Translations under genes and position numbers: made by a program | Shown here: piece after piece, positions 55,009 to 64,000 of the stretch | Numbering within the stretch: the stretch's first letter is position 1 | Layout: every line of letters begins with the position of its first letter | Notes under the pieces: model-generated | What the model was told of the DNA's origin: nothing | Databases searched by the model: none | The model's input: the letters and a program-made list of their open reading frames with translations, nothing else | From: Micropterix aruncella | Lineage: Eukaryota > Arthropoda > Insecta > Lepidoptera > Micropterigidae | Length of the DNA: 64,000 nt | Direction: 5' to 3' | NCBI GenBank assembly: GCA_944548615.1 | Contig: OX155961.1 | Coordinates: forward strand, 16,833,629 to 16,897,628

Positions 55009-56210
55009 GTGGAGGTGTCTACTTCTGCGAAGCCTCACTTGTTGAACCAAAATGACCTAAATGATCTGGTACGTCACCTGAATTTATCAAAACTGCAATC
55101 AGAAATGTTGGGTTCGCGCTTGCAGCAGTGGAATCTTCTCGAAAAAGGTACAAAAATCACGCACTTTAGAAACCGGCATCGTCTCTTGGTTCTTTATTAT
55201 GACATGGAAGACACTATGTTACTGTCAAGATATTGAAGGTCTGTTCGCAGCTCTTGGTTTGCAACAGAACGCAGCAGATTGGCGACTTTTCATAGACTCA
55301 TCAAAAGTAAGTTTGAAAGCTGTTTTAATTCACAACGGAATTACTCAACCGTCCATTCCCCTTGGTCATGCTGCAAACATGAAAGAGAACTATGACAACA
55401 TGAAGCTGCTGTTAACAAAGATAAAATACGTAAAATACGAATGGAAAATATGTGGTGATCTAATAAAAGTAATAGGGCTCCTACTAGGAATGCAAACGGG
55501 ATACACAAAGTATTGTTGTTTTCTGTGCGAGTGGGACAGCAGAGACAGGAAAAACCATTATACCAAGGACTGGTCTACTAGAGAGCACCTTATACCTGGC
55601 ACGAAGAATGTTCACCATGTTCTCTTAGTAAAATCTGAAGATATCTTACTTCCACCCTTACACATTAAATTGGGTTTGATGAAAAATTTGGTAAAAGGCT
55701 TGTCTAAGGATGGAAATGGCATGACTTACTTAAAGCAAAAGTTTCCTAAGATCAGCGACGCAAAAATTAAAGAAGGAATATTCGTGGGACCACAAATAAG
55801 GGAGATCTTGACTGATCTGAATTTTAAAACAGTGTTGAGACCAGATGAGCTAGCCGCTTGGTCGGCCTTCAAGAATGTTGTCGAGAACTTTCTTGGAAAT
55901 CATAAAAGTGAAGACTATATCAGCATTGTATCTGAAATGCTCATGGCCTATAAAAATATGGGATGTAACATGTCACTAAAAATACACTTTCTTCACTCTC
56001 ACTTAAATTTTTTCCCGAAAATATGGGAGATGTCAGTGACGAGCACGGCGAACGATTTCACCAGGACATTGCGGCTATGGAGAAGCGATACCAAGGAAAG
56101 TGGAGCCCATCCATGCTGGCTGACTATTGCTGGACCCTGCAGAGAGACTCTCAAGATACTCACAAGCACAAATCGGGAGCAAAACAAATTAAATTGAATT
56201 AAATTTGAAA
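55009..56210 (+). pseudogene. TE-derived ORF family common in arthropods, two frameshifts
   Basis: Three frames join: 55009-55200 (LLNQNDLNDLVRHLNLSKLQ, SRLQQWNLL), 55199-56030 (DWRLFIDSSKVSLKAVLIHN, YTKYCCFLCEWDSRDRKNHY, LLPPLHIKLGLMKNLVKGLS, KIKEGIFVGPQIREI, MGCNMSLKIHFLHSHLNFFP) and 56020-56201 (MGDVSDEHGERFHQDIAAME, RYQGKWSPSMLADYCWTLQR) ending in TAA. It is intronless. I have seen this widespread single-exon arthropod family, probably transposon-derived, but cannot name a superfamily. A CX2C pair with W/D/H context suggests a small metal site. Frameshifts near 55205-55235 and 56020-56040 make this copy non-coding. Confidence 0.7.
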
Positions 56211-56914
56211 TTTTGTTGCGTAAGTACCCGTCATATTATGACAGAATTATGTAAAAACATTTTGTTAAATAATAAAAAAACCTGACCTGTAAAAATTTTT
56301 TTTTGTTTCATTTTGTGTTTAAGGATAGTAAATACATATAAAAAAATAGCTATGCTTTAGGGACTGCACTTAAAAAAAAAATGTCGACCAGTGTTATGGG
56401 TCTGTGGGGTGATATTTCGATTTCATTTCCTCTTTCGCATGAATATATTTGTAATCGTTGTAGAAGCAAACGGATACCATGGAAAAGAGTGGCGTGCAAC
56501 AAAAAAGTCGAACATATAGTGCATAAAGCGCGTAAATCTAAATCCGACCGAGCGACGCGGCGCCGCGATCAAACTCTATAGTATAGTTTTCCGGCACTAA
56601 ACGACTGAACTTCGCTATAGGAAGCTTGAGGTTTCGGGCGAGCCATGGATCAGTTTATAAACAACCATGGCGAGCATTTTTCTGGCGCAATGTATAGAGG
56701 CTGAGTTTTATTTAACCGACATCATTTACGTCGATGAATCAATGCGAGCAAATAAGCAAGTGTTATTAAAAATGTTATGGAAAAAACTAAAAAAAAAAAC
56801 TATTTATTTTTTCGACAATTCTAAAAATGTTTTTTTTATATTTTCAAAAAGAAGTATACACTAAATGGCGCAGCGCACTCAACGCTTCTCAAACTTTTGT
56901 TTACAAGCTAGGTA

Positions 56915-58272
<1,358 letters not shown>

Positions 58273-58438
58273 ATAGTCCGATCAACACCGATCCGGCGGT
58301 CTCCACGCATGAAGTGCTAGCCCGGGCAGGACTCTGGCCTTAGGGCTAGTTTCCCCTAGGAATCAAACTTCTTGCGCTCCTGGACGGTCTGCGCACCGTG
58401 CGGCGTAAGCCAATCGATTGTGCACTCTGACTGACAGT

Positions 58439-61400
58439 TTAGTGGTTTCAAGGCGGCAGGTGAGGGTGGAGAACCCACCCACCGCCCGGGCAGTTATAAC
58501 GACGGTGGTCGTCTTATCTGCCCGGGATATCATGCAACGACACCCCGCGCGTACCAGAAGGGTATACGCGCGGGGGGTAAAGAAAGGTAGCCACCCCCCC
58601 CGTACCACCCCGAAAACCCATTTATTCAGTATAACAAATCAAAAGAAGATAACAACAAAAGAAGATAAGAAATAGTCGTAAAAATAATAATAAAATAAAC
58701 ACAAAGCAGAGATTAAAGTTAAACAAAGACAGGCTACCAAACACAGACAGGATGTCGGGGGGACTAAGTGGTTAGTGAGGGGGTATGCAGACGTATGGGT
58801 CATGGGGCGGTCTCGTGGGGGACGGCCCAACCAAGGTCCTCAGGCAGGGGACGCGCCCGCGGGGGCGGTTTGGGGGACGGCACATAGACGGGCACTTCGG
58901 GCTGGAAGTGGCCTTCGCATCACGCCACTGGTGTCGGGGGGGACCCCAAAACTGGGGTTCCCGGAAGCCTCAACTCCTCCCAAAGGGAAACCCACTTCTC
59001 CACGAAGCATCGGAACGCGCCGAAACAACGCCCACACTCGACCAGATCCGCATACCATATCGGTAGGCGCTTGGCGCACGCGCCGACCTCACGCACCAAT
59101 TCATCCCGTGCGGTCGAGAGCTTTGGGCATATCCAAATGACGTGTTCTGCCGTTTGAAGTCCATGCCCACACACGCACCAGGGGTCACGGGAGAGTCCAA
59201 AGTCAGACAGCTTGGCTTTGAACTCCCCATGGCCCCCGACCAGCTGGGTGGTATGGTGATCGAACCGCAGAAAACACGCATTTTTCATTCTCGCCTCTAC
59301 CGACGGAAAGAAGCAGTGGGTGAGGCGGCCCGTGCCGCCAGCATCCCACCTCTCCTGCCAAACACGAAGGGATTCCGCACGAATCAGGCGGGCAAACTCC
59401 CCAGCTCGATACCCCGCCGGGTCAACCGAGAGGCCATGAAAGACCACTGGTCCTCCCCGACGATACCGCGCCAACGCTGCGCGCTCCAAAACCTCCAAAT
59501 CGATGGGCAGGACGCCCGCAATGACAGGTAGCGCGAGAGTGGACGTCGTCCTGTACGCCCCGGTCATAGCCACGAGAGGGATGCGCTGCCCACGCAAGAG
59601 AGCCACTCGGGTTGCCTCCGGGATGTGGTGCTCCGTCCACGCACGTGCAGCGTACGTCACACGTGGTACGAAGACACCTTCGTATATCGTCCTTACCGCA
59701 GGGAAACGAATTCCCCAGTCGGCTCGGCTCGCTTCACGGAGAGCAAAGAAGAGGGACCGGGATTTCTCGGCTACAATTTTCGCGTGCGTAAGGAAGGAAA
59801 AGGACGCCGTCAGCGCGACCCCCAGGTACCGGACAGACTCCGGAAAGGATACCGGGCGGCCGCTCAATCTGATGACCGGTTTACGCTTGAGGCGCCCCTT
59901 CAGGAGAAGCGCCTGAGTTTTAGCCGGTGAGAAGGTCAGTCTGTTACGCTGGCCCCACCCGAGGATGAGGTCCAACGACGCAGCTACCCTTCTCTCGACC
60001 TCGGCGCGACTTCTGCCCCCCACCAGCAGGAGAGCGTCGTCAGCATATGCACTGACGGCGCATCCCGCCGGGTATGGTAGTCCCAGAAAATCGTCGAAAA
60101 GGATGTTCCACAAGGTGGGACCGAGCACCGACCCTTGCGGACACCCCATCGAGGGGGTTTTCCTTACGCTGGTCGGGCCGTACCTCAGAATAACCGACCT
60201 ATCAGTGAAATAGCTCCTGACAATTTTTAGGAGGTTGTTTGGGCATTGACGGGTTCGAAGCTTGCACAGGATCATCGGCCACCACGCGTTATCGAAAGCA
60301 CCGGAGATGTCGAGAAAGACTCCAACAACGTTGGGGCCCTCGTAGTCACGGACCCAGTCCTTAGCAAAAAGGATGGCATCCTCCGTGCTCTTCCCTCGGG
60401 TAAATCCGAACTGCCGATCGTTCTGAGGAGACAGCGTCTCCTCCAGCCGATCACGCACAAGCGCTTCAAGCACCTTGCCCAGAATGGGAAGGAGCGTGAT
60501 GGGCCTGTACGCCCTCGGATCCGATCGGGGCTTGTCGTTGCCCTTGGGAATCACCCGCAGGAGGCCCGCCTTCCAGCAGGTGGGAAAGTGGCCCTCATTG
60601 ATGCATTTCTGCATCAGTACGGTCACCTCCCACCTGGCAAATTCCCAGACCCGTCTGACGATCACGGCTGTAAGGTTGTCTATCCCAGGCGCCTTCTTAA
60701 GCGACAGCGATCCGATTACCCGGCCAACCTCGTCCGCAGTCACCTCGGATGAGTTTACGACGCGCGAGTCTAAGGCGGCAAGCCGCCGTATTTGTGCGTG
60801 GTGGGGGTCGTCATTAACAGTTAGGTCCGATGGGCACAAGGAATTGAGGAGAGTCTCCAAGGTGCCTCTAGTATCAAGGGGGGCGGAAACACCTTCAACT
60901 ATACTGGATAGGTATTCTCCGCCCCTCTTGGCGCCCTTGTCTACCGCAGTCCTCATGTCCCATGGGTTTTCGTTCCCAACGTCTGAGACCCACTTTCTCC
61001 AGGAGTCCATCTTAGCACGCCTAATAGCGGCGTGGTAGACGCTTCGGGCGGAACGGAGATTGCCACGCAATTCCTCTTCACGCTCGGGGGGGAGAGAGCC
61101 TCTGCGGCCATCACTCATTCGGCGGTAGGCCTGCCTGAACACCTTCCGGAGGTCTAAGAGATCGGAAGTCCACCACGGGGCCGCGAAGCCACCGCGGGGT
61201 TTCTTTCGACCCAGAACCGACTCACAGGCCGAGGAGATGGCTTCGTTGAGGGAGACACTGAGTTCCTCGGCCGAGCTGCTGTGTGGAGGAGGGAAGCTGG
61301 CAAGCCCCGTAGACAGAGACTCTCCGAAACGGTCCCAGTCTATATTAGAGGTACGGTACCGCCATTCAGAGATCGACGGTGGGTTTACGCGCCGACCGAT

Positions 61401-61499
61401 GTCGAAAGTAATAAGCCGATGGTCCGAGGATGACGAGGACTCGTGCACAGTCCAGTTAACCACCTCTCGGGCGAAGCCCGCAGAGCACAAAGTCAAGTC
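58439..61499 (-). mobile_element. R1-clade LINE, 5'-truncated in the endonuclease, recent
   Basis: Flanked by the perfect 16-mer CACTCTGACTGACAGT (58423-58438 and 61500-61515) from the SINE-like target. Minus strand; 3' UTR 58919-58439 is C/G-rich with a GCGCG..CGCGC inverted stretch and ends CCTTGAAACCACTAA without poly(A). Confidence 0.94.
58920..61499 (-). CDS. R1-clade LINE ORF2, endonuclease end plus reverse transcriptase, 5' partial
   Basis: About 860 uninterrupted codons. It begins in the APE endonuclease C-terminus (DLTLCSAGFAREVVNWTV, SSSSDHRLITFDI with the terminal SDHR motif), then linker, RT motifs FPTCWKAGLLRVIPKGND, YRPITLLPILGKVLEALV, GVFLDISGAFDNAWWPMIL, MGCPQGSVLGPTLWNILFDD and SAYADDALLLVGG, the thumb, and a CCHC knuckle CVCGHGLQTAEHVIWIC. 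AFDNAWWP and the CCHC tail fit the R1 clade. RT catalytic Asp residues are intact. The same frame stays open upstream into the SINE-like flank, giving a longer but artificial ORF to 61790. Confidence 0.93.
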   Translation of the reverse strand, partial: DLTLCSAGFAREVVNWTVHESSSSSDHRLITFDIGRRVNPPSISEWRYRTSNIDWDRFGESLSTGLASFPPPHSSSAEELSVSLNEAISSACESVLGRKKPRGGFAAPWWTSDLLDLRKVFRQAYRRMSDGRRGSLPPEREEELRGNLRSARSVYHAAIRRAKMDSWRKWVSDVGNENPWDMRTAVDKGAKRGGEYLSSIVEGVSAPLDTRGTLETLLNSLCPSDLTVNDDPHHAQIRRLAALDSRVVNSSEVTADEVGRVIGSLSLKKAPGIDNLTAVIVRRVWEFARWEVTVLMQKCINEGHFPTCWKAGLLRVIPKGNDKPRSDPRAYRPITLLPILGKVLEALVRDRLEETLSPQNDRQFGFTRGKSTEDAILFAKDWVRDYEGPNVVGVFLDISGAFDNAWWPMILCKLRTRQCPNNLLKIVRSYFTDRSVILRYGPTSVRKTPSMGCPQGSVLGPTLWNILFDDFLGLPYPAGCAVSAYADDALLLVGGRSRAEVERRVAASLDLILGWGQRNRLTFSPAKTQALLLKGRLKRKPVIRLSGRPVSFPESVRYLGVALTASFSFLTHAKIVAEKSRSLFFALREASRADWGIRFPAVRTIYEGVFVPRVTYAARAWTEHHIPEATRVALLRGQRIPLVAMTGAYRTTSTLALPVIAGVLPIDLEVLERAALARYRRGGPVVFHGLSVDPAGYRAGEFARLIRAESLRVWQERWDAGGTGRLTHCFFPSVEARMKNACFLRFDHHTTQLVGGHGEFKAKLSDFGLSRDPWCVCGHGLQTAEHVIWICPKLSTARDELVREVGACAKRLPIWYADLVECGRCFGAFRCFVEKWVSLWEELRLPGTPVLGSPPTPVA

Positions 61500-61934
61500 C
61501 ACTCTGACTGACAGTCGGGGGAGTCTGGAAGCAGTACTGTTTTCTATAGAGCGGGGGTGGTTGCGGACTATACGGCGACTGCTCTTGAAACGACCATCGG
61601 CTACCCGATCCTGGGTGAACATACGGACAAAGGATGCCGTGGTCCACGATAGATTCGGTATACACCGTTTCACCGCTTCGTAAGGGAGAGGACTGCGCAA
61701 GCGACCTCGAACTCGTAACCAATCGAGAGACCGGAGTAATCTGGTCGCAATTGGAAGTAAGGGCGTGAGTGTAAGCCCGCTGGGTAACATATCTGCTTAC
61801 CTCGCGGATAAGGCGTTGGCCTCTTAAGGGCATGTGGCGGAGCTGGACAGTGGACTGTTTTGTCCTAAGTCTTCGGCGCTCACTTCACGAGAGATACGAC
61901 GATCATCATCATCAAAAGCTCTCCTGAGGGTCAT

Positions 61935-62632
61935 GTCCAGAAAGCCACATCGATATCCAACAAACGAACTACTAAAAGAGCTGAGACTTTTGGACGTTAG
62001 ACAGATTTATGCAAAAGTAACCCTACTTTATTATCTCAACAATCCGCACACACACAACATCACTGACCACAAGATTCTAACTAGAGGTTGCGCGTCAGAA
62101 AAACATTTAATTAAAAAAACCAAAACTAAATTTGCGCAAAGGCACTTTAGTTGTGTAGCTCCTAAACTCCACAATTACTTTCAGGATAAGTTAAAACAAT
62201 GCAAAAGCTTACATATGAAAAAGGGAAAACTTACTTTGTGGCTGTTTGAGACCGGCAGGGAAAAGGTAGCTGAAATTATTACACATATCCTCGTTTAAAA
62301 CGACGTTATCAATTTAATTTAATATTACAATTATATATTACTAATAAATACGTGTATATAAATGAAAATGTATGTAAATAATAATAGTATGTAAATAATA
62401 CAAGTAGGTAAATGTATATATTTATATATAAATAAGAATAATATATGTATAATGTTTAATATTATATAAACATGTAAATATCACCATAGTTCTAAATTAC
62501 GTGCGCATCTTAATTTAAAAGAAAAGAATCTACCCTAGTACGGGCATTAACCTAGTTGGGTAGTTTTTAAGAAATAATTTTTGTACTACTTTCTCTTAAA
62601 TAAAGCATTATTATTACTTATTATTACTTATA
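61935..62632 (+). mobile_element. LINE 3' end inserted in the SINE-like element
   Basis: Encodes TNELLKELRLLDVRQIYAKV, YYLNNPHTHNITDHKILTRG and FAQRHFSCVAPKLHNYF to stop at 62298, a jockey/CR1-like RT C-terminus, then an AT-rich 3' UTR ending ATTATTACTTATTATTACTT. Target words (ATC.T.AAAA..CTCCTGAGG) recur on both sides. Confidence 0.72.
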
Positions 62633-62908
62633 TTTCGTTAAAACTTCCTGAGGTGACGGATTCGCCCGTTGTAGTTGTAAACTCTAGTTTTAGCCATAAG
62701 TGAATCTTCCCACTATTAAATATCAACTTTCGAGGCCGCGTTTGTTTAATCTCCTGGATAAGGCGTTGGCCTCTTACGGGCATGTGGCGGAGCTTGACGG
62801 TGGACTGTTTTGTCCAAGTCTTCTGCGCTCACTTCACGGGAGATAGAACGACTAATCGTTAAAACTTCCTGAGGTGACGGGTTCGCCCGTTGTAGTTGTC
62901 AAATCTAG
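62633..62908 (+). mobile_element. SINE-like 3' ends (two pieces)
   Basis: 62633-62690 completes the interrupted copy (CGTTAAAACTTCCTGAGGTG and a hairpin with one mismatch). 62757-62908 is another 5'-truncated copy ending ACGGGTTCGCCCGT (62877-62890) and TGTAGTTGTC. Confidence 0.75.
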
Positions 62909-62975
62909 TTGTCTTGTTAATGTATTTGATCGAGAGAATTGAAATTCGATTCCGTTAATTTTATCTCAACAAAAT

Positions 62976-63073
62976 GGTGACCCAGCAAGGAATCAAACCC
63001 GGAACCTTACAATGTAAGATCAGGCGACCTAGCCACTATGTCAGCGGGCCGTGCTACTATGCCACCGGGTCGT
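62976..63073 (-). repeat. tRNA-derived sequence (SINE head or tRNA pseudogene)
   Basis: Minus strand has a B-box-like GGTTCCGGGTTTGATTCC, an anticodon-stem-like TTACATTGTAA, and A-box-like ATAGTGGCTAGG. Its ends GACCC and GGGTC can pair. The D-arm region appears duplicated. Not a functional tRNA by spacing. Confidence 0.45.
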
Positions 63074-63668
63074 GAATACAATTGCAAGTGCAATCTCCCA
63101 GTTCCTGAGACACAAAACATAATGTTCTGCGTTTCTAACCATAGGGTCAAACCGGCACAATGATTAAATTAGTATACAATGTAATTCGGTTTTATGGCGC
63201 GAAATATGGAACCTTGTTGTGTGGATAAATTTCTCACACGATTCGATATGTCGATTGTTTGCCATCTCGTAGGTACATAATATTTATGTAAATATACAAT
63301 TTCATAACGAACCTCACTGACTCCAAATTGTCATTGTTTTACAAACAATGAGGCAAGGTGAGCAGTTTCTCATCGCGTGCTTTATCAGGTTTATTATACA
63401 ACTTTAATTTTAGAGCTCGCTCAAATAAACCAGAAATAAGCGAAGAAATAATTACTGGATAAGAAATTCCAATTTGGTTTATACGCAACGGTAATTACTT
63501 TTTACACGACTGCCCACAAAAAAGGAGTGTACTCTGTTTAGGTTTCATATATGTATGTTTTCCGTTTCTCTATTCCACCAAAACTTTTTCATCCCATCTA
63601 TTCGAAAAGGACGACTTGGTTCGCCTTTAACTGCGCCTAAAAGTGGTGTTTTCTATAAGAAACTTTAT

Positions 63669-63739
63669 AAGTGCGCCGCAATTATCATTGCGGCTCACTT
63701 TTTAATAAGTGCGCCGCAATTTATCTTTGCGGCGCACTT
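63669..63739. repeat. Two tandem GC-rich stem-loops
   Basis: 63669-63700: AAGTGCGCCGCAAT / ATTGCGGCTCACTT around TATC (one mismatch). 63707-63739: AAGTGCGCCGCAA / TTGCGGCGCACTT around a 7-nt loop. The same half-site occurs four times in 71 bp. Confidence 0.85.
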
Positions 63740-63958
63740 TTTGAATTTGGCACATCTTAGTCTTCAGCGCCGAAGAAATTGAACGCAAATATTGTTTGAA
63801 TAAAGACTGGCTGGTACGACGGCCCCCGTAGTCGCGCCGCCGGCTGATTAAAAAAAAACAAATGAAATTAAAAACGCGCGTACGTCAATTATTTTTGTCG
63901 CCCGCGTTTTCGACAATTTTCACGGATTGTAAGAAATTCATCGTTTTGTTTTGAAAAA

Positions 63959-64000
63959 TGAGTTCTTCAAGTGACAGTGAAAGTATAGATTTAACTCCTG
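63959..64000 (+). CDS. Possible start of an ORF running off the window
   Basis: AAAAATGAGTTCTTCAAGTG opens MSSSSDSESIDLTP to the edge. Ser/Asp-rich starts of this kind also begin MADF-like Harbinger ORFs (compare MSDSETFDTD at 52709). Host gene or transposon cannot be told apart. Confidence 0.3.

Larger units (their letters stand above)
58276..61930 (+). mobile_element. SINE-like element split by an R1-clade LINE
   Basis: Left part 58276-58438 (GGCGGTCTCCACGCATGAAG to CAATCGATTGTGCACTCTGA) and right part 61500-61930 (CAGTCGGGGGAGTCTGGAAG to CTCCTGAGGG) are colinear with 20515-21189. The 3' hairpin end is displaced to 62633-62690 by a further LINE insertion. Confidence 0.82.

Noticed and set aside
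59142..61038. Several plus-strand frames of 100-187 codons
   Set aside because: Shadows of the high-GC R1-clade LINE coding strand; no domain seen.
61516..61790. Extra N-terminal residues of the R1-clade LINE frame
   Set aside because: This part lies beyond the target duplication at 61500-61515 and is SINE-like sequence read through by chance.

Overview
The window is eukaryotic nuclear DNA, almost certainly from an arthropod and most likely an insect. It has spliced host genes with GT-AG introns of 0.1 to 5 kb, R1-clade, I-type and jockey-like LINEs, TTAA-flanked piggyBac-type MITEs, hAT and PIF/Harbinger relics and long (TA)n tracts. I cannot fix the order from the sequence. No bacterial gene, operon, CRISPR array or rRNA gene is visible.

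Two host genes were rebuilt from exons. (1) Positions 46-22343, + strand: the first nine exons, 494 codons, of the 80 kDa nuclear cap-binding protein (NCBP1/Cbp80). All intron phases fit and introns are packed with transposons; the C-terminal 300 or so residues were not found here. (2) Positions 47022-34729, - strand: five linked exons of about 1080 codons of a secreted-looking Pro/Thr/Ser-rich, mucin-like protein that I do not recognise. Its 5' end is not seen. Two of the five exons (41.3 and 39.0 kb) were found by matching splice phases.

The rest is nested transposable elements. 1.1-1.9 kb: hAT relic with an 8-bp duplication. 2.1-4.3 kb: LINE of the restriction-like-endonuclease (REL) class, split by two SINE-like elements and by a second REL-LINE fragment carrying what reads as a complete hammerhead ribozyme. 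7.7-9.6 kb: Penelope-like inverted repeat, (TA)n and a tandem duplication. 10.4-15.3 kb: two near-identical RNase H-bearing LINEs in opposite orientation on either side of NCBP1 exon 5. 20.5-22.7 kb: SINE-like element and TTAA MITEs. 25.5-31.6 kb: two REL LINEs facing each other, with MITEs. 39.8-46.5 kb: hAT, SINE-like, jockey and long-TIR elements inside introns of the mucin-like gene. 47-64 kb: mostly repeats, including a PIF/Harbinger MITE that keeps the start of a MADF-like reading frame, a 764-bp TIR element full of ACACAGTA motifs, a TE-derived ORF with frameshifts, and an R1-clade LINE with one long intact ORF nested in a SINE-like copy.

The strongest leads are the hammerhead ribozyme at 3254-3330, the roughly 670-bp SINE-like family with a UUCG-capped 3' hairpin and a hammerhead-like 5' relic, and the inverted LINE pair flanking NCBP1 exon 5.
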